A stretch of 64,000 nucleotides of DNA from Jeotgalibaca sp. MA1X17-3 (lineage in GTDB: Bacteria > Bacillota > Bacilli > Lactobacillales > Aerococcaceae), in NCBI RefSeq assembly GCF_021513155.1, contig NZ_CP090983.1:310001-374000 (forward strand), read 5' to 3'. Under the pieces are notes generated by a model, which did not search any database, had not been told where the DNA came from, and worked only from the letters and a program-made list of their open reading frames with translations. This document shows positions 10,269-19,250 of the stretch, in pieces; the stretch's first letter is position 1, and each line of letters starts with the position of its first letter. The translations under genes were made by a program, and so were the position numbers.

Positions 10269-11165
10269 TCAAATACTACTATGTTCGTCAGTCCGTGATA
10301 TGGATGCTAAATATCCAAGTAACAAATCGTCCATATTTTTTAAGTTTAGCCCCACAATATCAAAAAAACGATCCAAACGATATTGAAAGGTATTTCGATG
10401 AACGTATAATTCTGCAGCTGCTTTAGAAATATTCCCTTGATTATTCCATATAGAAACAACTAGATCAGGACCTCCGTCAACCGTTTTAATCTTCTCTTTC
10501 AAATGATGTAGAATCGGACTATTCAGTGCGGTAGCCTGTGAATAATGTAGTAGGGCAATTTCTGGGAGTTGGCTAATCTTTGAACGCTTAGTAGAAGCAT
10601 GATTATTACGAAATATTTTTTGTTCTTCAGCGAAAATAAGCGGAAGATTTTTATTAACGGACCAATTTTGACCTAAATAAACACTGGAACGAATAGAAAA
10701 ATCATCATCTAACACGTTCAAAACTCCGTCAATTTCTTGTTGTAACTCTATATGAGTAGGGTTATTTAAAATAACGACCCCATAGTGATTATTTACAAAA
10801 AAGCCTTCTTTGATGAAAGAGAAGGTGCTTTTAAAAGCATCCAGCCAAAGTTTTTGATCAAAATTTTTCTCTTCTTCAGCAGACAGCTTCAGAATAAATT
10901 GTAGTAACTGAACTTCCTCATAATCAGATGGAATATTGGCACTACCTTCTAGTAAGAACTGTGCCCAAATATGATTTTGAGGTTTTTCATCCACCGTTTC
11001 ATCCATAATAATTTGGTGTAGGAGAATTTTTTCTCGTTCACTAATCGTACCAGGGGGAAAGTGGATCCACTTGTTTTCAAATGGAATACTAAAGTATCCT
11101 TCTGGCATACACATCGTTTCATTTATTTGAATTTCAGGAAAAAGTTCTAGCAGCAAATCTTCCAT
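10269..11165 (-). CDS. PucR-type helix-turn-helix regulator
   Basis: The protein has 298 residues. The C-terminal 60 match the PucR/CdaR helix-turn-helix (NQGNISKAAAELYVHRNTFQ, then YRLDRFFDIVGLNL), a domain used to control catabolic genes. The N-terminal 220 residues have no motif I recognise and probably form a ligand-sensing part. The ATG at 11165 follows aaggaaggga. It is transcribed alone, convergent to the small membrane-protein gene and divergent from tadA, so its targets cannot be read from context. Confidence 0.8.
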   Translation of the reverse strand: MEDLLLELFPEIQINETMCMPEGYFSIPFENKWIHFPPGTISEREKILLHQIIMDETVDEKPQNHIWAQFLLEGSANIPSDYEEVQLLQFILKLSAEEEKNFDQKLWLDAFKSTFSFIKEGFFVNNHYGVVILNNPTHIELQQEIDGVLNVLDDDFSIRSSVYLGQNWSVNKNLPLIFAEEQKIFRNNHASTKRSKISQLPEIALLHYSQATALNSPILHHLKEKIKTVDGGPDLVVSIWNNQGNISKAAAELYVHRNTFQYRLDRFFDIVGLNLKNMDDLLLGYLASISRTDEHSSI

Positions 11166-11319
11166 TAAATCCCTTCCTTACTATTGTGTCATCACCTCTT
11201 ATTCTACCATTTTATTTACTTATTTACTAAATTCCTTTCAGGAAAATACCCCACTAAAAAACATTGTGCTATAGTTAAAAATAAGGATAAAAAAAAGAGG
11301 GAATAAAGAGGGAATAAGG

Positions 11320-11826
11320 ATGGAACGAGCGGAGCAAGAATTTTTTATGCGAGAAGCTTTAAAGGAAGCTGAAAAAGCAAAGTCAATGGGAGAAGTCCCC
11401 ATTGGCGCTATAGTAGTACGAGATGGAGTTATTATTGGACGAGGACATAATGCTCGAGAAACTACCCAAGACGCAACGACACACGCTGAAATGCAGGCAA
11501 TTCGTCAAGCGAATGAGAATTTAGAAAACTGGCGATTGGAAGATGCAGAAATATTTGTAACGTTAGAGCCTTGTCCGATGTGCACAGGGGCAATTATTCT
11601 TTCTCGTGTAAAGAAGGTTTATTATGGTGCATCGGATTTGAAGGCGGGTACGGCAGGTACGCTAATGAACCTGTTGGAAGATGAACGATTTAATCACCAA
11701 GCAGTGGTTGAAAAAGGGTTACTGGAAGAAGAATGCAGGGAAATGCTTCAATCTTTTTTTCGAGAACTTCGTAAAAAACGTAAAGAGGAAAACAGAAAAC
11801 ACCTTCGTCGAAATAATTGTGAATAA
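11320..11826 (+). CDS. tadA: tRNA-specific adenosine deaminase
   Basis: TadA converts the wobble adenosine 34 of tRNA-Arg(ACG) to inosine. The 168-residue protein has the zinc and catalytic motifs of the cytidine-deaminase fold: HAE at residues 55-57 (zinc ligand and proton shuttle) and PCPMC at 84-88. Its place directly before the SRP RNA and dnaX is the classic Firmicutes arrangement. The start follows gagggaataagg. The lysine/arginine-rich tail is longer than in some homologues. Confidence 0.95.
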   Translation: MERAEQEFFMREALKEAEKAKSMGEVPIGAIVVRDGVIIGRGHNARETTQDATTHAEMQAIRQANENLENWRLEDAEIFVTLEPCPMCTGAIILSRVKKVYYGASDLKAGTAGTLMNLLEDERFNHQAVVEKGLLEEECREMLQSFFRELRKKRKEENRKHLRRNNCE

Positions 11827-11853
11827 AGGGTGGAACTGTTTTTAGTTCTATGG

Positions 11854-11859
11854 TATACT
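11854..11859 (+). promoter_or_regulatory. Extended -10 element of the SRP RNA gene
   Basis: TGG-TATACT forms an extended -10, ending about seven bases before the expected 5' end of the SRP RNA. No convincing -35 is visible. Confidence 0.55.
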
Positions 11860-11865
11860 AAGTAT

Positions 11866-11965
11866 TGCCGAAAGGCCTTATGGCAATGGTGATCTTATGA
11901 ATTGAGTCAGGTCCGGAAGGAAGCAGCTATAAATAGGTTTCGCCATGTGCTGTAAGTTATATAAA
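11866..11965 (+). ncRNA. ffs: Small signal recognition particle RNA (4.5S-like)
   Basis: The apical SRP domain IV signature gtcaggtccggaaggaagca lies at 11905-11925, with flanking arms that can pair into a single long hairpin (gccgaaaggccttatggcaa region against the 3' arm). Lactobacillales have the short form of this RNA, which fits about 100 bases. Position between tadA and dnaX is typical. End points are approximate. Confidence 0.9.
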
Positions 11966-11971
11966 AATTAC

Positions 11972-12013
11972 AATCAGTCTACTACCCGATAAGGATAGCA
12001 GACTGATTTTTTA
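11972..12013 (+). terminator. Intrinsic terminator of the SRP RNA
   Basis: The arms aatcagtct and agactgatt, with an inner ctacc/ggatag helix, form a stem followed by a T run. Confidence 0.85.
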
Positions 12014-12023
12014 TTTTGAAATG

Positions 12024-12052
12024 AAAAAGCCTGAACATTTGTCCAGGCTTTG
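12024..12052 (-). terminator. Intrinsic terminator of the stress protein gene
   Basis: The stem aaagcctg/caggcttt is followed on the minus strand by a T-rich run. It lies 34 bases after the stop codon of the minus-strand gene. Confidence 0.75.
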
Positions 12053-12085
12053 TAAAAAACGTTATCATACAATCAACCCCAATGC

Positions 12086-12757
12086 TTATAAAGTAGGGTG
12101 GTTGCGATTTGTTTCTTCATCATCTACTGAATCAGTAGGTACATACGTTGTTTCTTGCTCCAGAACCTCTTCATCGTTATCAATATCTGGATGGGAGTCC
12201 CGTTCAGTAACGGTTTCATTCATTACTTCAGAAGGGTCTGCATTCACTTCCCCTTCGTCCTCTACAATCAGGGTATCTTTATAATCATCGATAGCATCTA
12301 AATTGAATTTTGCATCTATATTTTTTGTATCTTCAACTAGGATAACAATTTTTCCATCCTCTAAATCATCTTTAAAGGTTGCTAAAAGCTCTGTTGGGTC
12401 CTCATCTTCTATTACGTGTTGTTCATTCAACATCTCTGTATCCGCCATGCGATTAGGAGTGGGTACATATCCTACGATAGGAGAATCAGGTGTTCCAGTT
12501 AAATGGCTATTGAAAAAGAAACCAGAGAATTGATCGCTTAATTCGTTCCAATAAGACTGGTTTTCTGTATCATTCAAATGATCTCCATCTTCTTTAGAAA
12601 TATCTGCTGATGTTGATGATTTTAAAGCATCCAAATCTTGTTTATGATTTGCAACAACGGTAACATCCTTTGAAGAATATCCTTCGTTATGCAAGTGGTT
12701 CAAAGCTTCTTTTACTTCATCAATGGTAGTAAATGGACCTCTTACGAATTTTCCCAT
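12086..12757 (-). CDS. YflT-like general stress protein (GSP17M domain)
   Basis: The protein has 223 residues. The first 100 (GPFTTIDEVKEALNHLHNEG, then YSSKDVTVVANHKQ) resemble the YflT/general stress protein 17M domain, in which a short beta strand, helix and DVTVV strand recur. The rest is very acidic, rich in Asp/Glu/Thr and probably disordered. No membrane segment. Start ATG at 12757 follows gaggga. A second protein with the same N-terminal domain is at 36581-37078. The molecular role of this family is unknown. Confidence 0.75.
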   Translation of the reverse strand: MGKFVRGPFTTIDEVKEALNHLHNEGYSSKDVTVVANHKQDLDALKSSTSADISKEDGDHLNDTENQSYWNELSDQFSGFFFNSHLTGTPDSPIVGYVPTPNRMADTEMLNEQHVIEDEDPTELLATFKDDLEDGKIVILVEDTKNIDAKFNLDAIDDYKDTLIVEDEGEVNADPSEVMNETVTERDSHPDIDNDEEVLEQETTYVPTDSVDDEETNRNHPTL

Positions 12758-12922
12758 AATATTTCCCTCAACTTTCTGTATGATGTTTCAAGTACTTACA
12801 ACTATTTTATCGGAAAAACGTTTACACTGCAAAGAATACGCTATATAAATAGCAAAACACTCCTAGGATGATTCATTTAAAAAAGTTAACCAAAGAAGTG
12901 GGGAGTGGGGTAGAAAGGAAGC

Positions 12923-12961
12923 TTGACAAGCCTTTCTATTTTGCTATATTTACCGTATAAT
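12923..12961 (+). promoter_or_regulatory. Probable dnaX promoter
   Basis: TTGACA at 12923-12928 is followed after 16 bases by TATATT at 12945-12950. A second candidate -10 TATAAT is at 12956-12961. The dnaX ATG is at 12997. Confidence 0.6.
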
Positions 12962-12996
12962 GAAGGAATGAAGCTTAAAGGGAAAGAAGGGGAAGC

Positions 12997-14924
12997 ATGA
13001 GCTATCAAGCACTTTATCGAGTATGGCGGCTACAGCGTTTTGAAGATATCGCGGGGCAAGAAGCCGTTACGCGAACTTTGAGAAATGCATTAATGCAGCA
13101 AAAAAATAGTCATGCCTATTTATTCACCGGACCTAGGGGTACAGGGAAAACTAGTGCAGCAAAAATATTTGCCAAAGCGATTAACTGTCCAAACCAAAAA
13201 GATGGAGAACCTTGTAATGAGTGTGAAATCTGTCATGCAATTACAGAAGGTCGACTGAATGATGTAATTGAAATTGATGCTGCCAGTAATAATGGTGTGG
13301 AAGAGATTCGCGATATCCGTGATAAAGCACGTTATGCTCCTACTCAAGCAGAATATAAAATCTATATCATTGATGAAGTTCATATGCTTTCTACGGGAGC
13401 ATTCAATGCACTTTTGAAGACTTTGGAAGAACCTCCTGGGAATGTCATTTTTATATTAGCAACGACCGAACCACATAAAATTCCTTTGACGATCATTTCG
13501 CGAACACAGCGATTTGATTTCAAGCGTATTACCTATAAAGATATTTTAGGTCGAATGAGATATATTTTAGGAGAAGAAAAGATTTCTTTCGACGAAGAAG
13601 CCCTTCATATTATAGCGCGGGCTGCAAATGGTGGAATGCGAGATGCTTTGAGTCTACTAGATCAAATTATTTCTTATGATTCTGAAACCATTACTCTTGA
13701 AAATGCAGTAAAGGTTTCTGGTAGTTTAACGGAAGAAATGATGCTATCTTTTCTCCAGGCTCTATGGAACCAAAGTGCAAAAGAAGGATTGAATATTCTT
13801 CAATCAATTTTGTCAGAAGGAAAAGAAGCAGGGCGATTTGTAGAAGAAATGATTCTATTCTCTCGAGATATTCTTATATATAAACAAACAGATGGTCGCT
13901 CGGATAAAGATACCGAACAAGCAACGGATTCTTTTCAAGAGTACGCTGCAGAAGTAGAGCCGTCGTTCCTTTATCGAATGATGGAAGAGCTGAATCATAC
14001 TCAAAAAGAAATGCGGTTTTCTACTCAGCCAGAAGTGTATCTAGAAGTTTTAGCTGTAAAAATGGCTCAACCAGCAAAGGCACCAAAAAATGAACCAAAA
14101 CAAAGTGAGTCTTCTAAAGGTGAAATCCAACAGCTAGAACAAGAAGTGGCCTCTCTTAAAAAAGAACTTTCAACTGTTTTAAAAGATTTAAAGAGTGGTC
14201 GTATTCAAGTGACGAATGCAAACGAATCTGGCGCATCAGAAAAGAAAGCAACCCGACGAAGTTCTGCAAATAAAAGTGAAACTCGAAATAGTTTTAAACC
14301 AAATATCAGTCGAGCTCAGCAAATTATGAGAGAAGCTTCAAAAAAAGAGTTAAAAACTTTACAAGATGACTGGAAAGATATCTTGGATTGTTTGAGTGTG
14401 ACTCAAAGAGCGATTCTACGGCAAGCTCAACCAGTGGCAGCCAGTGAGTCAGCTTGTATCTTGTCTTTTGACTATGAAATCCTTTGTCAAAAAGCAACAG
14501 ATGATGTTGAACTTCAAGAGGCGTTGGATGAAGCAATAAGAAGAATTACTCAACGTCCTGGAGAAGTCGTTTGTATGACTGGAGAGCAGTGGAGTTCATT
14601 GCGAAGAAGTTATGTTCAATCGATAAAAAATGGAAAGAACACACAAAAACCTGCTGATTCAACTACGGATAGTCAACAAGGTCCGACAACAAAAGATGTA
14701 TCACAACCTTCTTCCAGTCAAACTATTTCAACTGAAAATGATGAAAAAAAGCAAGACAACTACCTGATTCTGGTTTGGATGATCAAGATGCACCGCCTTT
14801 TGGAGGATATGATTTAGAAATTGAACCAGATCCGCTTGATCAAGAAGAACAAAAAGAACAAGAAGTGGTTGATCAAGCAATTAGTTTGTTTGGCCAAGAA
14901 AATGTCACCGTTATGAATGATTAA
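12997..14924 (+). CDS. dnaX: DNA polymerase III subunits tau/gamma (frame shift near the 3' end)
   Basis: DnaX is the ATPase of the clamp loader and ties the replisome together. Visible: Walker A GPRGTGKT (residues 45-52), zinc ligands Cys64/73/76/79, DEVH Walker B, the SRC-like arginine-finger segment SRTQRF, then domain III and a variable acidic tail. The open frame stops at 14817 (606 residues), but the family-typical end (VDQAISLFGQENVTVMND) lies in the -1 frame up to 14924. The switch point is A7 at 14744-14750, reading GAA AAA AAG, an exact slippery heptamer. Either a programmed -1 frameshift or a missing A (A8 would give 642 residues) explains this; I favour the missing base. Confidence 0.95.
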
Positions 14925-14951
14925 ATACAAAATAAAAAGGAGCGTTTAAAT

Positions 14952-15266
14952 ATGAAAGGTAATATGGGAAATATGCAAGGTATGATGAAACAAATGCAAA
15001 AAATGCAAAAACAGGTAGAGGAAACACAAGAGGTTATTAATACAACAGAATTTGTAGGAGTTGCTTCTAATGATTTAGTGAAAGTAACGATGACTGGCGA
15101 TAAGAAAGTTGTAGATGTACAAATAGCAGCTGAAGTAGTTGATCCAGAAGACGTAGAAATGCTACAAGATTTAGTTTTAATGGCAACCAACCAAGCACTA
15201 GAAAAAATCGAAGTAGAAACTAAAGAAAAACTAGGTAAATTTGCTAAATCTATGCCAGGATTTTAA
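14952..15266 (+). CDS. YbaB/EbfC-family nucleoid-associated protein
   Basis: This small DNA-binding protein of 104 residues forms a tweezer-like dimer. The methionine/glutamine-rich N-terminus (GNMQGMMKQMQKMQKQVEET), the central VKVTMTGDKKVVDVQI and the C-terminal LGKFAKSMPGF are family hallmarks. It sits between dnaX and recR, as in most bacteria, 27 bases after the corrected dnaX end, preceded by aaaaggagcg. Co-transcription with dnaX and recR is likely. Confidence 0.95.
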   Translation: MKGNMGNMQGMMKQMQKMQKQVEETQEVINTTEFVGVASNDLVKVTMTGDKKVVDVQIAAEVVDPEDVEMLQDLVLMATNQALEKIEVETKEKLGKFAKSMPGF

Positions 15267-15306
15267 TGAAAATAACGAAGCAAGAGCAAAGTAAAGGAGA
15301 GTAGGT

Positions 15307-15903
15307 ATGCATTATCCAGAACCAATCGCAAAATTAATCGAAAGTTTTATGAAGTTGCCAGGGATTGGACAAAAAACGGCAGCCCGCTTAGCCTTTTTTT
15401 GTTTAAACATGGAAGAGGAGGAAGTAGTCAACTTTGCTAACGCATTGATTCGAAGCAAAAGAGACTTGCGACACTGCTCGATATGTGGAAATATAACAGA
15501 AGAAGACCCCTGTGCGATTTGTTCTGATACAGAAAGAGACCAAGCAAAGATATTAGTAGTGGAAAATCCACGAGATATCATGTCTATGGAAAAAATCCGT
15601 GAATACCATGGGTTATATCACGTGTTAAATGGAGTGCTCTCTCCAATGGAAGGCACTGGACCAGAAGACTTAAATATTGCCGGTCTAATCAAAAGATTGC
15701 AAGATGAAACAGTACTAGAAGTCATTATCGCAACCAATGCTACTGCCGAAGGAGAAGCCACAGCAATGTATCTTTCTCGATTGATTAAACCAGCAGGAAT
15801 AAAAGTGACTCGTTTAGCATACGGATTAGCAGTAGGTAGTGATATTGAATATGCTGATGAAATGACTCTATTCCGAGCCATTGACGGCAGACGTGAATTA
15901 TAA
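15307..15903 (+). CDS. recR: Recombination protein RecR
   Basis: RecR works with RecF and RecO to load RecA at gaps. The 198-residue protein shows a helix-hairpin-helix (LPGIGQKTAARLAFF), a four-cysteine zinc finger (CSICGNITEEDPCAIC), a Toprim domain with VVENPRDIMSME and ATNATAEGEATAMYL, and a C-terminal Walker B-like segment. Length is standard. It follows ybaB by 40 bases with ggag before the ATG. Confidence 0.97.
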   Translation: MHYPEPIAKLIESFMKLPGIGQKTAARLAFFCLNMEEEEVVNFANALIRSKRDLRHCSICGNITEEDPCAICSDTERDQAKILVVENPRDIMSMEKIREYHGLYHVLNGVLSPMEGTGPEDLNIAGLIKRLQDETVLEVIIATNATAEGEATAMYLSRLIKPAGIKVTRLAYGLAVGSDIEYADEMTLFRAIDGRREL

Positions 15904-15978
15904 CCTCATAGAAAAGATCCATATAAAAAATGAGGTTCGTAGCGTATAATGGAAATACAAAGAAGTAAGGAGCAAACT

Positions 15979-16620
15979 ATGGACGGCATATTCATCACAT
16001 TGGAAGGACCGGATGGGTCAGGAAAAACGACTGCACTTCAAGAAATTGTTAGAAAGTTACCTGAATATACGGAAAAGCAGATTTTTGCTACCAGAGAACC
16101 TGGTGGAAGTCCGATTGCAGAAAAAATTCGAGAAATAATTTTGGATACCACACATACGGAGATGGATGCTCGCACAGAAGCTTTACTATATGCAGCGAGC
16201 CGCCGACAGCATTTAGTGGAAAAAGTTATCCCTGCTTTAGAAAAAGGAGCAATCGTTCTTTGTGATCGTTTTGTAGATAGCTCTATTGCGTACCAAGGTT
16301 TTGCAAGAGGAATTGGAGAGGCCGGTATTTTTAAAATTAATGAATTTGCAACCGAAGGAATCCAACCAGATTTAACCTTGTTTTTGGATATTCCGGCGGA
16401 AGTAGGATTGGAAAGAATTCTAACAAATCAGGATAGTAGGGAATATAATCGACTCGATCAGGAAAAACTAGATTTTCATGAAAAAGTTCGAGAAGGATAC
16501 TTACGATTAGCAGCAGAATATCCTGAACGGATCGTCACAATTAATGGTTGTCTATCTCCGGAAGAAGTTGCAAAGCAATGCTTGCAATCCATTCAGAATA
16601 GGTTTTATAAAGAATTGTAA
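15979..16620 (+). CDS. tmk: Thymidylate kinase
   Basis: Tmk phosphorylates dTMP to dTDP. P-loop GPDGSGKT lies at residues 9-16, the DR(F/Y) motif as CDRFVDSSIAYQG, and the lid as LTNQDSREYNRLDQE. The ATG at 15979 is used because taaggag precedes it and the protein then begins MDGIFITLEGPDG as in the family; the ten upstream codons are unlikely to be translated. Length 213 residues. It begins the tmk-darA-holB group. Confidence 0.96.
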   Translation: MDGIFITLEGPDGSGKTTALQEIVRKLPEYTEKQIFATREPGGSPIAEKIREIILDTTHTEMDARTEALLYAASRRQHLVEKVIPALEKGAIVLCDRFVDSSIAYQGFARGIGEAGIFKINEFATEGIQPDLTLFLDIPAEVGLERILTNQDSREYNRLDQEKLDFHEKVREGYLRLAAEYPERIVTINGCLSPEEVAKQCLQSIQNRFYKEL

Positions 16621-16655
16621 ATGAATTAGAATGATACAGGAAAGAGGAGATTGTT

Positions 16656-16985
16656 ATGAAATTAATTATGGCAGTTGTTCAAGATAAAGACAGCACACTA
16701 TTGTCTGATGAATTGGTTGATGCGAATATTCGTGCAACGAAACTCTCATCTTCAGGTGGATTCTTAAGGTCTGGAAATACCACTTTTATGATTGGAATCG
16801 AAGACGATCGTGTCGAAGAAGCTTTGAACATCATCAAGGTGAATTGTGAATCAAGAGAACAATATATGACGTCACCGGTTAGTCTAGACGTTTCCTTGGA
16901 CAGTACCATTCATTACCCAATGCAAGTTCATGTTGGAGGAGCAACCGTTTTTGTGATGCCAGTAGAAAGTTATCACCACTTCTAA
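16656..16985 (+). CDS. darA: Cyclic di-AMP receptor, PII-like (DarA/PstA)
   Basis: This PII-like trimer of 109 residues binds cyclic di-AMP; its downstream partner is not established. It shows the family N-terminus MKLIMAVVQDKDS, the loop GGFLRSGNTTFMIGIEDDRV and the C-terminal GGATVFVMPVESYHHF. The tmk-darA-holB order is conserved in Firmicutes. Spacing to tmk is 35 bases; to holB there is a short gap with the holB ribosome binding site starting at the stop codon. Confidence 0.95.
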   Translation: MKLIMAVVQDKDSTLLSDELVDANIRATKLSSSGGFLRSGNTTFMIGIEDDRVEEALNIIKVNCESREQYMTSPVSLDVSLDSTIHYPMQVHVGGATVFVMPVESYHHF

Positions 16986-17002
16986 TGGAGGCGGTGCAAA
17001 TC

Positions 17003-17989
17003 ATGTTAACAAGCCTAGAACAAAGACAACCCGATTTAATGGATCGTTTTGCTCGAACGATTGTTCAACGACGACTAGGCCATGCTTACTTATTCGAAGG
17101 GTCGCGTGGAACAGGTAAAAAAGATATGGCCAAATGGATAGCAGCTACTATCTTTTGCGAACGTCCAGATGCAGGCAGACCGTGTATGGATTGCCGAAGT
17201 TGCCGAAGAATAGCAGTGGGGGATTTACCGGATTTAACGGAAATTGAACCGGATGGACAATCTATTAAAGTAGATCAAGTAAGAGAATTAAAAGCTGAAT
17301 TTTCCAAAAGTGCTGTAGAAGGCAGTAAAAAAGTATATATAATAGATGATGCAGAGAAGATGACCGTCAACGCTGCAAATAGTTTACTTACTTTTCTGGA
17401 AGAGCCCGGAGAAGGAACCTATCTATTTCTTTTGACTACCGTAAAAGAAAACATTCTACCAACCATTCGTTCCCGTTGCCAAATTATTCACTTTCAACCG
17501 CTACGCCGACAAGCGATGATTGAACTGTTGCTTTCGGAAAATATAAAAATAGCAGATGCTGAACTATTGTCCGCAGTAACAAATGATTTGGCAGAAGCAA
17601 AAGAATTGGAACAAGATGAGTCATTCCAAGCATTACGGAATACGACTTGGCGTTGGTTCCAATATCTGATTGCACAAGACCCAATGGCATTTCTCTACGT
17701 ACAAATGAATATCATGGAGCATGTAAAAGAAAAATCGCGTGCATTGTTCTGTCTAGATTTACTGTTGTTTCATTATCGAGACTTTTTATATTTAAATTTT
17801 GGTAATGAAAAAGCAGTAATCCAGAAACAGTTAGTACCAGAATATCAAAAGTTGATAGGAAAAAGTATAGATGTTATGGCAATTACTCAGCAAATCGAAA
17901 ATATTTTGCAGGGGAAACAAGCTCTTGGTTCCAATGTTCAAGTACAAGGGATATTGGAAAGCATAGCCATTAAGAATACTTGGAAATAA
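17003..17989 (+). CDS. holB: DNA polymerase III delta' subunit
   Basis: Delta' is a clamp-loader subunit with an AAA+ fold that usually does not hydrolyse ATP. The P-loop is degenerate (GSRGTGKK). A zinc module CxDCRSCRR and the SRC motif RSRCQIIHF follow, as in dnaX. The start at 17003 is preceded by ggaggcgg; the longer reading starts inside that site. Length 328 residues. Confidence 0.94.
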   Translation: MLTSLEQRQPDLMDRFARTIVQRRLGHAYLFEGSRGTGKKDMAKWIAATIFCERPDAGRPCMDCRSCRRIAVGDLPDLTEIEPDGQSIKVDQVRELKAEFSKSAVEGSKKVYIIDDAEKMTVNAANSLLTFLEEPGEGTYLFLLTTVKENILPTIRSRCQIIHFQPLRRQAMIELLLSENIKIADAELLSAVTNDLAEAKELEQDESFQALRNTTWRWFQYLIAQDPMAFLYVQMNIMEHVKEKSRALFCLDLLLFHYRDFLYLNFGNEKAVIQKQLVPEYQKLIGKSIDVMAITQQIENILQGKQALGSNVQVQGILESIAIKNTWK

Positions 17990-18041
17990 AAAACGTAGAA
18001 AAGCCCCTAGAAGTACTGCAATACAAAGGAGTGTATGTAGT

Positions 18042-18848
18042 ATGAAACAAGTGATTGGCCTAAGATTTATCCCCAATGGTCCCCTTTCTTATTATGAAAA
18101 AGGAAATGACCATTTTCAAATAAATGACCAAGTGATTGTTCAACAATCCGAATATGAAGAAATGGGAAGAATCAGTATTCCTTATAAGGAATGTCAGGAT
18201 GAAGATGTAACCTATTCTCATGATCAGATTATTCGTAAGGCAACACAATTAGATGTAGAGAAAAATCATATAAATAAAAAAGATGCAGAAAAAGCACAGC
18301 AAATTTGTAAACAAAAAGTGAGAGAATTTGGTTTAGAAATGAAAATTATTCAGAGCACATATTCATTTGATCGAAAAAAACTTACTTTTTTGTTTAGTAG
18401 TAATGGCCGTGTAGATTTTCGAAAGCTAGTTCGAGAACTGGCATCTATTTTTCGAGTACGGATTGAGCTCAGACAAATCGGAGCGCGCGATGAAACTAAA
18501 ATTTTAGGTGGAATTGGTCCATGTGGTAGACCCCTTTGTTGTTCTACTTTTTTAGGTGATTTTGTTCCGGTCTCCATTAAAATGGCAAAAGACCAAGGCC
18601 TTTCCTTGAATACTTCAAAAATATCAGGATTATGTGGACGGCTCCTTTGCTGTTTGAATTTCGAAAATGAAAACTATGAAGAAATGAAAAAATTAATGCC
18701 AGATTATGGTGAAGAAGTTGAAACGCCAGATGGTCGCGGAAAAGTGGTCGGATTGAATCTTATCTCTCAAGTAATTAAAGTTCGCCTCTTTTCAGAACGT
18801 AAAACGTTAGAATACGCCTGGGAAGAAATCATGATTCCCGTTGGCTAA
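18042..18848 (+). CDS. ricT: PSP1-domain protein RicT (YaaT), RNA-maturation regulator
   Basis: RicT forms the RicAFT iron-sulfur complex that stimulates RNase Y in Bacillus subtilis. The 268-residue protein has a PSP1 domain (YSFDRKKLTFLFSSNGRVDF) and two conserved cysteine clusters, CGRPLCCSTF and CGRLLCCLNF, which supply cluster ligands. It follows holB and precedes yabA, the standard gene order. Ribosome binding site aaaggag. Confidence 0.95.
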   Translation: MKQVIGLRFIPNGPLSYYEKGNDHFQINDQVIVQQSEYEEMGRISIPYKECQDEDVTYSHDQIIRKATQLDVEKNHINKKDAEKAQQICKQKVREFGLEMKIIQSTYSFDRKKLTFLFSSNGRVDFRKLVRELASIFRVRIELRQIGARDETKILGGIGPCGRPLCCSTFLGDFVPVSIKMAKDQGLSLNTSKISGLCGRLLCCLNFENENYEEMKKLMPDYGEEVETPDGRGKVVGLNLISQVIKVRLFSERKTLEYAWEEIMIPVG

Positions 18849-18896
18849 AGTCGGAATGTCGCTAATAGGGAAAACAAGAAATAGTGAGTGAAAGAA

Positions 18897-19250
18897 ATGG
18901 ATAAACGTACATTGTTTGATAAATTCCATCGGGTGGATACAAACATTTCATCTGTAGGAGAAGACTTGAAAGAAATTCAAGAAAAAATGAATCATTTAAT
19001 TGAAGAAAATGCTACATTACAAATTGAAAACCAACACCTTCGAGATCGTATTGAGTATATGACAAAAGAAATTGTTCCAAATCTGGAAGAAAGTGAGCCA
19101 GAAATGTCAAAATCACGTCAAAACCTTCAAAAGCTATATGAAGATGGGTTCCATGTATGTAATGTCTATTTTGGTACTCGAAGAATACATGATGAATCTT
19201 GTGTATTTTGTTTAGACGTAATTTATGGTGAACGGGAGCAACAGAGTTAA
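18897..19250 (+). CDS. yabA: Replication initiation control protein YabA
   Basis: YabA binds DnaA and the sliding clamp and limits initiation. This 117-residue protein has an N-terminal coiled coil (about residues 1-60), a linker, and a C-terminal zinc domain with His/Cys ligands HVCNVYFG and CVFC. The start is taken at the ATG 18897, giving MDKRTLFDKF; a GTG three codons upstream is possible. It overlaps the trmN6 start by one base. Confidence 0.92.
   Translation: MDKRTLFDKFHRVDTNISSVGEDLKEIQEKMNHLIEENATLQIENQHLRDRIEYMTKEIVPNLEESEPEMSKSRQNLQKLYEDGFHVCNVYFGTRRIHDESCVFCLDVIYGEREQQS

Noticed and set aside
13120..13383. 87-codon frame opposite dnaX
   Set aside because: Antisense shadow of conserved dnaX motifs.
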